This document shows positions 8,220-16,465 of a DNA stretch of 56,756 nucleotides, in pieces. The position numbers and the translations under genes are program-made. The notes beneath the pieces were generated by a model. That model was given only the letters and a program-made list of their open reading frames with translations. It did no database searches and was not told the DNA's origin. Source of the DNA: Clostridia bacterium (GTDB lineage Bacteria > Bacillota > Clostridia > Oscillospirales > Acutalibacteraceae). The DNA lies in contig JAKSQJ010000003.1 of assembly GCA_024404195.1 (NCBI GenBank), forward strand, positions 1-56,756, written 5' to 3'. Within the stretch, counting starts at the first letter, position 1; each line of letters opens with the position of its first letter.

Positions 8220-9248
8220 ATGAAAATTTCACTTGGAATGAGCGGCGGAGTTGATTCCTCCGTTGCCGCTTTGATACTTAAAAACAAAGGATATGAGGTT
8301 TCGGGAGTTACCCTTAAGCTATGGGGCGACCTTGATAAAGATGCGAAGGCAGTTTGCGAACGGCTTTTGATTTCGCATAGGATTATTGACCTTACCGAAT
8401 TATTTAAGAATACCGTTATTGCCGATTTTATAAACGAATACGAAAACGGAAGAACTCCCAACCCTTGTATTGTCTGTAACGAAAAGATAAAATTCGGCGC
8501 AATGCTTCAAAATATTCTTCAAAACGGCGGCGAAGCGGTTGCAACGGGGCACTATGCGAAAATCATAAACCAAAACGGCAGATTTTTACTCGCAAAACCA
8601 ACCGATTTATCAAAAGACCAAACCTATGTATTATACGGGCTTTCGCAAGATGTGCTTTCAAAGACGGTTTTCCCTTTGGGAGAACTTACAAAAAAAGAGG
8701 TCAGAGATTTAGCCGAAGAAAACGGATTTATAAATGCAACCAAAAAGGACAGTCAGGATATTTGCTTTGTTCCCGACGGTGATTATGCAAAATTCATAGC
8801 CGAATTGGCGGGAAAACCGACCGAAAAAGGATTTTATACCGATATTTTCGGCAAAAAATTAGGCGAGCATCAAGGTCAGCTTCATTATACAATAGGTCAA
8901 AGAAAGGGACTTGGAATTGCGCTTGGCAAACCGCAGTTTGTAATAAAAAAGAATGCCGCCGAAAACACAGTTATTTTAGGCGACGAGGAAAATCTTTTTT
9001 ATAAGAATGTTCTTGTTAAGAATATAAACTATTTGCCATTTGACAACCTTTCGGGCGACCTTAAAATAAAAGCAAAGCTTCGTTACCGCCATACTGAGCA
9101 ACCGGCAATTTTACATCCTGTTTCAAAAAGCAATGCAATCATAGAATTTTCAACACCGCAAAGAGCCCCTGCTCCCGGTCAGTCCGCCGTATTTTATGAC
9201 GGCGATATAGTTATAGGCGGCGGAATAATAGAAAAAGGTGAAAACTGA
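8220..9248 (+). CDS. mnmA: tRNA-specific 2-thiouridylase MnmA
   Basis: This enzyme thiolates U34 of tRNA-Lys, -Glu and -Gln, taking sulfur from a cysteine desulfurase relay. The PP-loop ATP motif SGGVDSSVA lies at residues 8-16. GRTPNPCIVCN (about 79-89) carries the cysteine pair typical of clostridial members, and the second catalytic cysteine is in SQDICFVPDG (about 177-186). The 342 residues are slightly short for the family (350-370) because the loop after the KLW motif is reduced. It abuts rsmG with no gap, its TGA being followed directly by ATG. No desulfurase gene is in the window. Confidence 0.95.
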   Translation: MKISLGMSGGVDSSVAALILKNKGYEVSGVTLKLWGDLDKDAKAVCERLLISHRIIDLTELFKNTVIADFINEYENGRTPNPCIVCNEKIKFGAMLQNILQNGGEAVATGHYAKIINQNGRFLLAKPTDLSKDQTYVLYGLSQDVLSKTVFPLGELTKKEVRDLAEENGFINATKKDSQDICFVPDGDYAKFIAELAGKPTEKGFYTDIFGKKLGEHQGQLHYTIGQRKGLGIALGKPQFVIKKNAAENTVILGDEENLFYKNVLVKNINYLPFDNLSGDLKIKAKLRYRHTEQPAILHPVSKSNAIIEFSTPQRAPAPGQSAVFYDGDIVIGGGIIEKGEN

Positions 9249-9965
9249 ATGATAGATTTTAATATTGAAAAAATCGCTCCTTTATGCGAAGATTTCGGGT
9301 TAACGCTTGATAACAAAGCAGTTGAAAGGTTAAATACCTACGGTAATCTTCTTATCAGTTGGAACGAAAAAATGAACCTTACCGCCATAACCGAGCCGAA
9401 CGATGTTTTATATAAGCATTTTTACGATTGCCTTTTGTTTTTTAAGAATGTTAAAATCAAAGAGGGCACTAAGATAATAGATGTCGGAACGGGCGCCGGT
9501 TTTCCCGGTATGGTGCTTAAAATTGCCCGACCCGATATTGAACTTACACTGCTTGACGGACTTAACAAACGGCTTACTTTCCTGAATGCCGTTTTAAGCG
9601 AATTGGGTCTTGACGCAAAAACCGTTCACGCAAGGGCGGAGGACGCCGGTAAAAACAGCGACTACCGAGAAAAATACGATATCGCCTGCGCAAGAGCCGT
9701 ATCAAATCTTCCCGTTTTATGCGAATACTGCATTCCCTTTGTTAAGGTTGGCGGTTTATTCGTATCAATGAAGGGGTCAAGCGGTAAGGAAGAAGCCGAC
9801 TTGGCAAAAAACGCCTACAAGGTTTTAGGTTGCGAACAACCTAAAATTTTATGCGAAACTTTAACGGGAGAAGAACAAAGAACCTTTATTGTTTCAAAAA
9901 AGATTTCGCAAACTTCTCCAAAATATCCCCGAATGGGTGGTAAAATAGCAAAAAGTGCCCTATAA
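9249..9965 (+). CDS. rsmG: 16S rRNA (guanine527-N7)-methyltransferase
   Basis: RsmG (GidB) makes m7G527 in 16S rRNA using S-adenosylmethionine; loss gives low-level streptomycin resistance in several bacteria. The 238 residues are normal. The N-terminal NLISWNEKMNLTAI region and the SAM-binding motif IDVGTGAGFPG (about 76-86) are clear, and CARAVSNLPVL is at about 146-156. The end (SPKYPRMGGKIAKSAL) is the usual C-terminus. The stop codon lies within the downstream terminator stem. A noc/parB-like gene follows, as in Bacillus. Confidence 0.96.
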   Translation: MIDFNIEKIAPLCEDFGLTLDNKAVERLNTYGNLLISWNEKMNLTAITEPNDVLYKHFYDCLLFFKNVKIKEGTKIIDVGTGAGFPGMVLKIARPDIELTLLDGLNKRLTFLNAVLSELGLDAKTVHARAEDAGKNSDYREKYDIACARAVSNLPVLCEYCIPFVKVGGLFVSMKGSSGKEEADLAKNAYKVLGCEQPKILCETLTGEEQRTFIVSKKISQTSPKYPRMGGKIAKSAL

Positions 9966-9986
9966 AAAGGCACTTTTTCTTTTTTT
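9950..9986 (+). terminator. Intrinsic terminator overlapping the rsmG stop
   Basis: AAAAAGTGCC pairs with GGCACTTTTT, then CTTTTTTT. The 5' arm encodes the last rsmG codons, so a ribosome finishing rsmG would block the stem until release. Confidence 0.85.
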
Positions 9987-10013
9987 ATGTCGGTTTTTGA
10001 CGATGTGTTTTGC

Positions 10014-10042
10014 TTTACTTTTTTAAAAGTTTGTCCCATAAT
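10014..10042 (+). promoter_or_regulatory. Possible promoter of the parB/noc-like gene
   Basis: TTTACT, 17 bases, then CATAAT, about 30 bases before the start codon and after the rsmG terminator. Confidence 0.4.
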
Positions 10043-10071
10043 GGATTTAGAAAATAAAAAGGAAGACGGAC

Positions 10072-10911
10072 ATGAAAAAAACGATAGACCGAAAACTGCT
10101 CTTATTAAAACCCGACCGAATTTTATGCCCCGTTTTTCCTACCCGTCGGTTTTATGATGACTTTAACATTAAGCCGTTAGCCGACAGTATCTCCGCCAAC
10201 GGAATAATTGAGCCGCTTATCGTAAGAAAAAATCAAAACGGGAGTTTTGAGCTTGTTTGCGGATATAGACGGCTTGCCGCCGCAAAGTCCTTGGGACTTC
10301 GCCGAGTTCCGTGTATCAAAATATCGGCGGACGACCAAACCGCATTAATAATTTCAATTTCGGAAAACTCCAACCGAACACACCTTAATTTTTTTGAGGA
10401 AGGCGAAGCAATACTTAATATCAAAAACCGTTTCGGACTTGATTACCCGAAAATCTCCGATGTTTTGGGAATACCGCAATCGGTTGTTCTGAACAGAATA
10501 AAACTGTTAAAGCTTAATAATTCCGTCCGAAAAAGAATTATCGGCGCAGGGCTTGACGAAAAATATGCCGCTCTTACCCTTATGCTATGCGAAAATAAGC
10601 AACATTCGTTTCTTAATGCCGTAATAAGCGATGGGCTTTCCTACGAATCGGCAAAAGCCCTTGCAAGACAGTATATTTTAGGTGATATTCCTCAAAAGGA
10701 AAAAGAAGAACAGATTTCTCAAGCGCCTAAAAAAACAGCAGTCGGCGATGTTCGGCTTTTTGCAAACAGTTTGTCAAAACTGATTGTTACAATGCAAAAT
10801 TCCGGCATAGAAGCATATTCAAAGCGAACGGAAAACGAAAAATATATAGAATATAAAGTCAGAATTCCAAAACCGCAGGCGGAAAACTACAAACAACTTC
10901 GGCTTGTGTAA
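10072..10911 (+). CDS. ParB/Noc family DNA-binding protein
   Basis: A 279-residue ParB-type CTPase and DNA-binding protein. The N-terminal domain begins with PTRRFYDDFNIKPLADSI and holds CGYRRLAAAKSLG (about 63-75), the box related to GERRxRA, and ENSNRTHLNFFEEGEAI (about 98-114). A helix-turn-helix region follows (about 125-150), then a divergent C-terminal half. Position after rsmG is that of Bacillus noc, but no parA/soj is adjacent and I found no parS or Noc-binding palindrome here. It could be Noc-like (nucleoid occlusion) or a second ParB. AAGGAAG precedes the start. Confidence 0.85.
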   Translation: MKKTIDRKLLLLKPDRILCPVFPTRRFYDDFNIKPLADSISANGIIEPLIVRKNQNGSFELVCGYRRLAAAKSLGLRRVPCIKISADDQTALIISISENSNRTHLNFFEEGEAILNIKNRFGLDYPKISDVLGIPQSVVLNRIKLLKLNNSVRKRIIGAGLDEKYAALTLMLCENKQHSFLNAVISDGLSYESAKALARQYILGDIPQKEKEEQISQAPKKTAVGDVRLFANSLSKLIVTMQNSGIEAYSKRTENEKYIEYKVRIPKPQAENYKQLRLV

Positions 10912-11059
10912 TCAGCTATCGGTAAAACCCGTTATGTCTTTATTGTCCCCTGAAGGCAGAACGGTTTTATAGGCGGTATCCCCCTTTTACCGCCTCAACC
11001 ATATTCATCCCCATACACAGAAAACCGCAGCCCTGACGGGTTGCGGTTTTCTGCTTTAT
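10912..11059. other. 148-base gap with three hairpins between convergent genes
   Basis: After the parB stop there is an imperfect hairpin (AAAACCCGTT with AACGGTTTT, about 10924-10968), then a perfect 8-pair hairpin (AGGCGGTA with TACCGCCT, 10971-10995), then the terminator at 11021-11050. No open reading frame or known RNA family is recognised. Confidence 0.4.
11021..11050. terminator. Terminator between parB and plsC
   Basis: AAAACCGCAGCCC pairs with GGGTTGCGGTTTT around a TGAC loop. It is followed by CTGCTTTATTT on the plus strand. Its A-rich 5' side also gives Ts for minus-strand RNA, so it may work both ways. Confidence 0.65.
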
Positions 11060-11890
11060 TTATATGTTTTCTTTTTTCCTTTTATCAAGGTTTTCCTTCA
11101 TTATTTCATGAGCGATATTTCCGATTTCGTCGGTATGCATTGTCGCAACATCTTCGCCGGGAATAACCTTTAATACATCAAAATAAACGGTTGTTTTTCT
11201 CTTAAATAAATTCTTAAAGCATTTTTCGGAATTAACAAGGGTGCATACAACAACGGGTGCTTTGGTCTTTGTCGCTATCTTAAAGCAACCGTTTCTGAAC
11301 TCGTGAAGCTCGCCGTCTAAACTTGTATAACCCTCGGGGAAAATACCGATACTTGCTTTATCCTTTTTAATAAGGTCAACCGACTTAATTATGGTCTTTA
11401 TTGCCTCACGGTTATTTTCGCGGTCAATCGGCAAACAGTAAAGCTTTTTCATTATCTTTGATACAAAAGGGAAAAGCGTATAAACCTCTTTTTTTGCGAT
11501 AAATCCGAGTTCCAAATCGGGAAGCGCTCTCATAATCACCGCAGGGTCAATATCGTTAATATGGTTGCAAATAAGCATAACCCTTTGATTTTCGGGGACT
11601 AAATCCTCCCCCGTAACCTGAACATCAACACGGCAAAGCTTAAAAAGCAAAGGAAGGGTAATTTTAACAAGAAAACGGTAGTATTTATTTCCCTTTTCGC
11701 TCTCGCTTTTCGGGTTTACCACAATAACAGAAACCGCAACAATCAAAAGGTGAAGAAGAATAAGCCCTATAAAAAATCCGATAAGCAAAAGCGGAACTAT
11801 CCACCAGGAATCAGGCGTTCTGAATATGCCTTTTACGGCATCAAGAACAAGCAAAATCACAACCGATAAAACGGCATAAAAACTAATCAT
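11060..11890 (-). CDS. 1-acyl-sn-glycerol-3-phosphate acyltransferase (PlsC family)
   Basis: A 276-residue membrane acyltransferase expected to make phosphatidic acid from lysophosphatidic acid. Two hydrophobic helices at the N-terminus (about 4-18 and 28-60) precede the PlsC domain. The catalytic HX4D motif is NHINDID (about 113-119), and the substrate-binding block is IFPEGYTS (about 185-192), a variant of the usual FPEGTRS. It is the last gene of a unit with the LCP protein and the four-cysteine protein, all linked to the envelope. It may be the main PlsC or a paralogue. Confidence 0.87.
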   Translation of the reverse strand: MISFYAVLSVVILLVLDAVKGIFRTPDSWWIVPLLLIGFFIGLILLHLLIVAVSVIVVNPKSESEKGNKYYRFLVKITLPLLFKLCRVDVQVTGEDLVPENQRVMLICNHINDIDPAVIMRALPDLELGFIAKKEVYTLFPFVSKIMKKLYCLPIDRENNREAIKTIIKSVDLIKKDKASIGIFPEGYTSLDGELHEFRNGCFKIATKTKAPVVVCTLVNSEKCFKNLFKRKTTVYFDVLKVIPGEDVATMHTDEIGNIAHEIMKENLDKRKKENI

Positions 11891-11904
11891 AACCTTTACC
11901 GCCT

Positions 11905-12099
11905 TTAATTTTGTTTTCGGACAATGGAATATTCATCATAAAAATCATAATAGGGACAATTATATGTAGATGAGGTTAAAAACCTTGCCATTTCGTCCTC
12001 ATCTAAATTCATATCGCAAAAATATGTGTCGGTTTCGTCATCATAAATATAATTGGCGCAACTCTCGCACGAGGTTTTTCCTTTGTTCACGAGTATCAC
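11905..12099 (-). CDS. Small four-cysteine protein (DUF6472-like)
   Basis: A 64-residue acidic protein with cysteines at 11 and 14 (CESC), 28 (FCDMNLD) and 49 (CPYYDFYDEY). Four cysteines in this arrangement suggest a small zinc-binding or rubredoxin-like knuckle. I believe it belongs to a family widespread in Clostridia annotated DUF6472, with no known function. Start choice is open: GTG at 12099 has AAGGG in the end of the LCP gene, and GTG at 12090 has AGGTG. It lies three bases after the LCP stop and 14 before plsC, so it is co-transcribed with both. Confidence 0.8.
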   Translation of the reverse strand: MILVNKGKTSCESCANYIYDDETDTYFCDMNLDEDEMARFLTSSTYNCPYYDFYDEYSIVRKQN

Positions 12100-12102
12100 C
12101 TA

Positions 12103-13683
12103 TTACCCTTCGGTTACTTCCGAACTCTCCGTGGGTGAACTTTCGGTCCCCGATGAAACAACCTCGCTCTCGGTTTCGGAAGATACAACCTCGGAGGAAG
12201 TGTTGCTTTGGGTTTCGCTTTGAGTATTCTGCGATACGGCGGAAGAGCTTGTAACCGCAGAGCTTGTTGTTTTTGAAGCAACCGACGAAGTGGCTTTAGA
12301 GGAAGATTTTGTATAGCTTCCCGAAGAGCCGCCCTTATACCAATCGTTCTTTTCAATAGGATGTTTTTCAACAAATTCTTTAAGAGTCATATCATCGTAA
12401 ACTATGCCCTTTACTAACTTTTTGGCATAGCCGATATCATAATAAACTATGGAGCCGAAGCCCGACGGATATGGCGAAATAAGGAAGTTCATATCGGGGC
12501 CGCCCTTTTCGGTGTCACTTGAGGTTTGAGGAATTCTATACTGTTCAAAGGTCGGCTTTTTAGTAAGCATATTCCAGCCGAGCGACATAATTTCTTTTGT
12601 ATCAAGAGAAGTTTTGGTATAAGGAAGGAGCGCATCGGCAAGCTTCATATATTTTGTCTTGCTTAAATTGCGAACCTTATTAAAGAGCTGTTCCATAACA
12701 AATCTTTGGCGGTCTGTTCTGCCGTAATCGTTTGAAGTGCCCCAAATATTTCTGCAATATCTTATTCTTGAATAAGCAACCGCTTGAATACCGTTAAGAT
12801 GCTGTTTTCCCCACTCGGTTACGATATAATCCTTTGATTTCAGCCCCATTTTTGCGCATACTTCTTCAATCATAACATTAATGCCGTTATTATTCTTGCC
12901 TCTTGCGGTAACCTCGTTTTTGGTAAGCTCAACATCAATGCCGCCAACAGCATCAATAATATCCGCCATACCGTAAAAATTAACAGCTGCATAATCTTTA
13001 ATATCAAGACCGAAAACATTATTTAAGGTGTTGACCGCCGTTTCGGGACCGTTATCTTTACCGCCCAAAGCATAGGCGGCGTTAATTTTCTTATAGGTTG
13101 TTTTACCGTTAATTTCCATAGGAACAAAGGAGTCACGAAGAACTGAAATCAGCTTAATTTTATTCGTCTTATAATTAAGACTTAAAATCATAATACTGTC
13201 GGAGTTTCCCGTAAAGGCGCCCGGTCCCGAGGTAGCACGGCTGTCAATACCGAAAAGAGCAATATTGACAACATCCTTATCAATAGTTTCTGTTGAGTTT
13301 ATACTGAACTTTTTGTCCTGATTAACATCGTTTATTATTCGCCAAACTCTGCCCGGTGTTATACCGAAAACGGCACAAAGAGTTACAATAACCAACAAAA
13401 CCGAAACAACCGAAACAATCGCGGTTTTCTTCCCCTTTTTCATACACTTCCACCACTTATATACCTTAAATTTAAAATCATCAAACTTTCCGCTCGCACC
13501 GTGTTTTTTTCTTCTATACGAGTGCTTACCGTTATCAAACGCTTCGTCAATTTTTGATGTATCTAACTTAAAACCGTTGGAATTTGAAGAAATATCCTCA
13601 AATCCTTCCTCTTTTTTTCTTAAATTTTCAACGATTTCTCTGTAAGCTTCTTCTTCAAGATAATCCTTACCCATTTTCGCCAT
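12103..13683 (-). CDS. LytR-CpsA-Psr (LCP) family cell-wall glycopolymer ligase
   Basis: LCP enzymes transfer teichoic-acid-like polymers from undecaprenyl phosphate to peptidoglycan. After a charged cytoplasmic head, a single helix lies at about 87-110. The extracellular LCP domain (about 140-380) has NIALFGIDSRA, the diphosphate-binding arginine region ISVLRDSFVPM, YALGG, VNFYGMADIIDAVGGIDVELT and AYSRIRY. The C-terminus (about 445-526) is a long Ser/Thr/Glu-rich tail with the repeat EVVSS. The start is uncertain among TTG 13692, ATG 13683 and ATG 13674; the last has the best-spaced AGGGATGG. It has its own promoter. Confidence 0.93.
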   Translation of the reverse strand: MAKMGKDYLEEEAYREIVENLRKKEEGFEDISSNSNGFKLDTSKIDEAFDNGKHSYRRKKHGASGKFDDFKFKVYKWWKCMKKGKKTAIVSVVSVLLVIVTLCAVFGITPGRVWRIINDVNQDKKFSINSTETIDKDVVNIALFGIDSRATSGPGAFTGNSDSIMILSLNYKTNKIKLISVLRDSFVPMEINGKTTYKKINAAYALGGKDNGPETAVNTLNNVFGLDIKDYAAVNFYGMADIIDAVGGIDVELTKNEVTARGKNNNGINVMIEEVCAKMGLKSKDYIVTEWGKQHLNGIQAVAYSRIRYCRNIWGTSNDYGRTDRQRFVMEQLFNKVRNLSKTKYMKLADALLPYTKTSLDTKEIMSLGWNMLTKKPTFEQYRIPQTSSDTEKGGPDMNFLISPYPSGFGSIVYYDIGYAKKLVKGIVYDDMTLKEFVEKHPIEKNDWYKGGSSGSYTKSSSKATSSVASKTTSSAVTSSSAVSQNTQSETQSNTSSEVVSSETESEVVSSGTESSPTESSEVTEG

Positions 13684-13712
13684 CCCTAACAATAGAATTT
13701 CCGCAAAGAGTT

Positions 13713-13741
13713 ATTATAAATTATTTCTTATAAAAAATCAA
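13713..13741 (-). promoter_or_regulatory. Promoter of the LCP unit
   Basis: TTGATT, 17 bases, then TATAAT on the minus strand, ending against the rsmI stop codon. It would drive LCP, the four-cysteine gene and plsC. Confidence 0.6.
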
Positions 13742-14566
13742 TTATTTTATCAATTCTTTATAAATATCTCCCTTTTTAATCCCTGTAACCGCCGCCGCAT
13801 TTTTTGCCGCAAAGGACGGGGGTTGCCCGTTTTCAAGATATTCTTTTGCGATTTTTACCGCATCGTCAAGCGTATATGTTTCGGCGGCTTTTTCTTTTCC
13901 CCGAACAACCAAAACATACTCGCCTCTCGGCTGATTTTCCTCAAAATATTTAATCGCCTCATCAAAAGTAAAGCGGAAAACGGTTTCATGAACCTTTGTA
14001 AGCTCCTTGCAAATTGCAATTTCTCTGTCCTCGCCGAATGTTTTTGACATATCGTCAAGGGTTTTTAACAGCTTGTGAGGTGCCTCGTAAAAAATCATTG
14101 TCCTCGTTTCGTCCTTTAACTGCGCCAAATGCTCCATTCGGCTGATACGGTTCATTGACAAAAAGCCCTCAAAACAAAATCTGCCCGTCGGAAGTCCCGA
14201 AATACAAAGCGCTGTTGCAAATGCAACGGGCCCCGGCACCGATTCAACCTCAATACCGTTTTCATAAGCGGCTCTAACAAGATTTTCACCCGGGTCGGAT
14301 ATCGCAGGCATACCCGCATCGGTAACGACGGCGCAAGTTTCCCCCGATAACATTCTTCCGATTATATAATCTTCTTTTCTATCTTTATTATGCTCATAAT
14401 ACGACACAAGCTCTTTTTTAATTTCAAAACGGTTAAGAAGTTTGAGGGTTACTCTCGTATCCTCGGCGGCGATAAAATCAACCTCTGATAAAATCCTTTC
14501 CGCGCGGGGAGAAAAATCCTCTAAATTTCCTATAGGAGTTCCGACAACATAAAGTTTTCCCGCCAC
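13742..14566 (-). CDS. rsmI: 16S rRNA (cytidine1402-2'-O)-methyltransferase
   Basis: RsmI adds the 2'-O-methyl of Cm1402 in the 16S decoding centre. The 274 residues are full length. The tetrapyrrole-methylase fold is shown by GTPIGNLEDFSPRA (about 9-22), EDTRVTLKLLN (about 35-45), VTDAGMPAISDPG (about 80-92) and SVPGPVAF (about 107-114). The C-terminal LENGQPPSFAAKNAA region matches family members. The start is GTG at 14566 with GGAG eight bases upstream. In Bacillus its homologue lies near the trmN6 homologue yabB; the same association is kept here with a C39-like gene between them. Confidence 0.95.
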   Translation of the reverse strand: MAGKLYVVGTPIGNLEDFSPRAERILSEVDFIAAEDTRVTLKLLNRFEIKKELVSYYEHNKDRKEDYIIGRMLSGETCAVVTDAGMPAISDPGENLVRAAYENGIEVESVPGPVAFATALCISGLPTGRFCFEGFLSMNRISRMEHLAQLKDETRTMIFYEAPHKLLKTLDDMSKTFGEDREIAICKELTKVHETVFRFTFDEAIKYFEENQPRGEYVLVVRGKEKAAETYTLDDAVKIAKEYLENGQPPSFAAKNAAAVTGIKKGDIYKELIK

Positions 14567-14585
14567 TTTTCACACTCCTTGCCGA

Positions 14586-15710
14586 TTATTCGGACGGCTC
14601 TTCGGTTTTTTCCGAAATACTGCTTTCTTCCTGTTCTTTTTCTTCTTCTATGTATTCTGTTTCCGTTTCTTCCTCTTTTTCAGGATAAATCGGCTCTTCT
14701 GTTTCCGGCATTTCTTGCACTTCTTCCTTATAATCGGGGTTTGGAACTATAAATACACATTGCGAAGAAATTGCCTTATACCTATTTGCAACAATATCAA
14801 GTTTGTATCTTACAATTCCCCTTTGAGGGTCACAAATAACCGCAATATTTTTATCAACATCGTAACCGATAAGAACATAACAATGCTCGGGCGCTATCCA
14901 ATAAACATCCTTACCGCCGAATGTTCGTTTTATGGTTTTATGAGGAAGCGCCGGTTGATTATCAGGCGTATTAAGCGCCGATGTTCCCCATAAAACAACG
15001 GGACGGCCCTCGTCAACCTCTTTAAGTATTTTTTCAAAACTGCTTCCGCTCATATTTTTGGCAATATATTTTCCGCCGTTTTTTGATAAATATCTGTTTG
15101 CCGCAACTGTTATCGGCTTTGCATAGCAACCGAAGCTATGAGGGTCGCTCGGCTCCCCGAAAAACTTTTCGCGCCAATCGGTAGGGTCGGAGCCCTTATC
15201 AAGATATTCGTTACTGCTCATTTGGACCTTTGTAACGGTATAGCCGTAAAAGTTCAAAACGGTGGTAAGGGAGGTTATTTCGCAACCCGTCGGAAGCTCG
15301 GGGTTTTGACAAAGATATTTAACATTTAATACCTTTGACCTGTTTATAAGACTTGCAAAATTGACCTTTTCGGTCTTTACTGCAACAACCGTTTTACTGT
15401 CCTTTTCAAGCTTGTCACTTTCCTGCTTTGCGTCGGCAACCTGCTTTAATTCACTGCTTGAAAGCTTTTTGGCAGGGGCTATAACGGGCTTTTCTTCAAT
15501 TTCTTCCTGTATAATGGGGATTTCTTCAATTTCTTCCTGTTTTGGCTCAACGGCTTTATTTTCCTTCGGCTTCGGCTTAACGGTTTCCTTTTTGCCGAAA
15601 CGGACAAATAAAAATCCGCCGCATATTACCGCAACGCATAAAAGCGATATCAAGGTAACCGTTAATTTGGTTTTATTCTGTTTCCTTTTTTTAGAATGTT
15701 TTTTAGCCAT
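14586..15710 (-). CDS. Membrane-anchored C39-like peptidase family protein
   Basis: A 374-residue protein with a lysine-rich head, one helix (about 15-37), an acidic/proline linker, and an extracellular papain-like domain of the Peptidase_C39_2 type. The likely catalytic cysteine is in PTGCEIT (about 140), histidine in PEHCYVL (about 276) and aspartate in CDPQRG (about 293). The last 40 residues are almost all Glu, Pro, Ser and Thr. The linker DNA holds a 30-base repeat. The substrate is unknown; relatives are annotated as C39 family peptidases, and they are not tied to bacteriocin export because no ABC transporter is fused or adjacent. Confidence 0.85.
   Translation of the reverse strand: MAKKHSKKRKQNKTKLTVTLISLLCVAVICGGFLFVRFGKKETVKPKPKENKAVEPKQEEIEEIPIIQEEIEEKPVIAPAKKLSSSELKQVADAKQESDKLEKDSKTVVAVKTEKVNFASLINRSKVLNVKYLCQNPELPTGCEITSLTTVLNFYGYTVTKVQMSSNEYLDKGSDPTDWREKFFGEPSDPHSFGCYAKPITVAANRYLSKNGGKYIAKNMSGSSFEKILKEVDEGRPVVLWGTSALNTPDNQPALPHKTIKRTFGGKDVYWIAPEHCYVLIGYDVDKNIAVICDPQRGIVRYKLDIVANRYKAISSQCVFIVPNPDYKEEVQEMPETEEPIYPEKEEETETEYIEEEKEQEESSISEKTEEPSE
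15491..15540. repeat. Two identical 20-mers with 30-base period in the C39-like gene
   Basis: The same 20 bases begin at 15491 and 15521. They encode a repeated ten-residue acidic unit (QEEIEEIPII, then QEEIEEKPVI). Such an in-frame repeat could change copy number without a frameshift. Confidence 0.85.
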
Positions 15711-15727
15711 ATCAGATTTCCCTTATT

Positions 15728-16465
15728 TTATAAACGGTTTTCTTTATACGGACCGTAAATTCTCTTCATTTCGGCGGAAAAATCTCCGTTTTCTTCTATA
15801 TAAAGGCAGGGCTCAATTTTAAGCCCCGTATTGCCGCAACGCCTGCCCTCAACAAGCACAAGCCACGGCTCCTCGCCTATTCTTTGAGCAACCGTTCTAA
15901 GCCGTTTCGGCTCTATTTTATACTCTCGCATAAGGTATAATAGTTCGGCAAGTCGCTCGGGACGGTGGCACATACAAAGCCGTCCTGTTGTTTGCAAAAG
16001 CTTTGCCGAAACCTTAATTATATCCTCTAAAGTGCATTCGGTTTCGTGCCTTGCCGCTTTATCAATATTGTCGGGATTTTTAAGCCCCGCATTCGGGGCT
16101 TTATACGGAGGATTGCAGGTGATAAGGTTTGCTTTGCCGAACTCCACCTTGCCTTTTAGGTCAATTAGGTTGGAGTTTATGGGGAAAAAGGTATCAAAAC
16201 CGTTTTCCTTGGCGGTTTTTTCGGCAATTTCGGTAGCTTCCAAAGAAATATCAACACCGATACATTCTTTTATATTCTTATCCCTTAACATCAAAAAAGG
16301 AATAATTCCGCAACCTGTTCCGAGGTCAATAACCCTGTCTTTTTCTTTCGGTTTGGCAAAATCGGCAAGTAAAACCGCATCGGTGCCGAAGCCGTGATGA
16401 CGGGATGTATAAATATAGACATTATTCCCGATAGGTTGCTTTGATAACTTTATGCTCTTGTCCAT
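15728..16465 (-). CDS. tRNA1(Val) (adenine37-N6)-methyltransferase-like protein
   Basis: A 245-residue class I SAM methyltransferase with SAM motif DLGTGCGIIPFLML (about 46-59) and the N6-adenine catalytic motif NPPY (about 118-121). Overall it matches the TrmN6/YabB group that modifies A37 of a tRNA. GFGTDAVLLADF near the start is diagnostic for the group. The first 16 bases overlap the 3' end of cysS, its ATG being read out of frame within the last Trp-Thr-Arg-Ala codons, so the two are translationally coupled. The exact tRNA substrate cannot be told from sequence. Confidence 0.9.
   Translation of the reverse strand: MDKSIKLSKQPIGNNVYIYTSRHHGFGTDAVLLADFAKPKEKDRVIDLGTGCGIIPFLMLRDKNIKECIGVDISLEATEIAEKTAKENGFDTFFPINSNLIDLKGKVEFGKANLITCNPPYKAPNAGLKNPDNIDKAARHETECTLEDIIKVSAKLLQTTGRLCMCHRPERLAELLYLMREYKIEPKRLRTVAQRIGEEPWLVLVEGRRCGNTGLKIEPCLYIEENGDFSAEMKRIYGPYKENRL

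Noticed and set aside
12103-12400. Repeat array at the end of the LCP gene
   Set aside because: The Ser/Thr/Glu-rich tail has loose repeats but no regular DNA period; it is ordinary low-complexity linker sequence.
14586-15710. A bacteriocin-processing system (C39 peptidase)
   Set aside because: There is no ABC transporter, no double-glycine leader peptide and no immunity gene nearby. The protein is a single-helix membrane protein of the C39_2 type.
15361-15822. A 153-codon plus-strand frame
   Set aside because: It is antisense to the C39-like and TrmN6-like genes and rich in Ser/Phe from reversed Glu/Lys codons.
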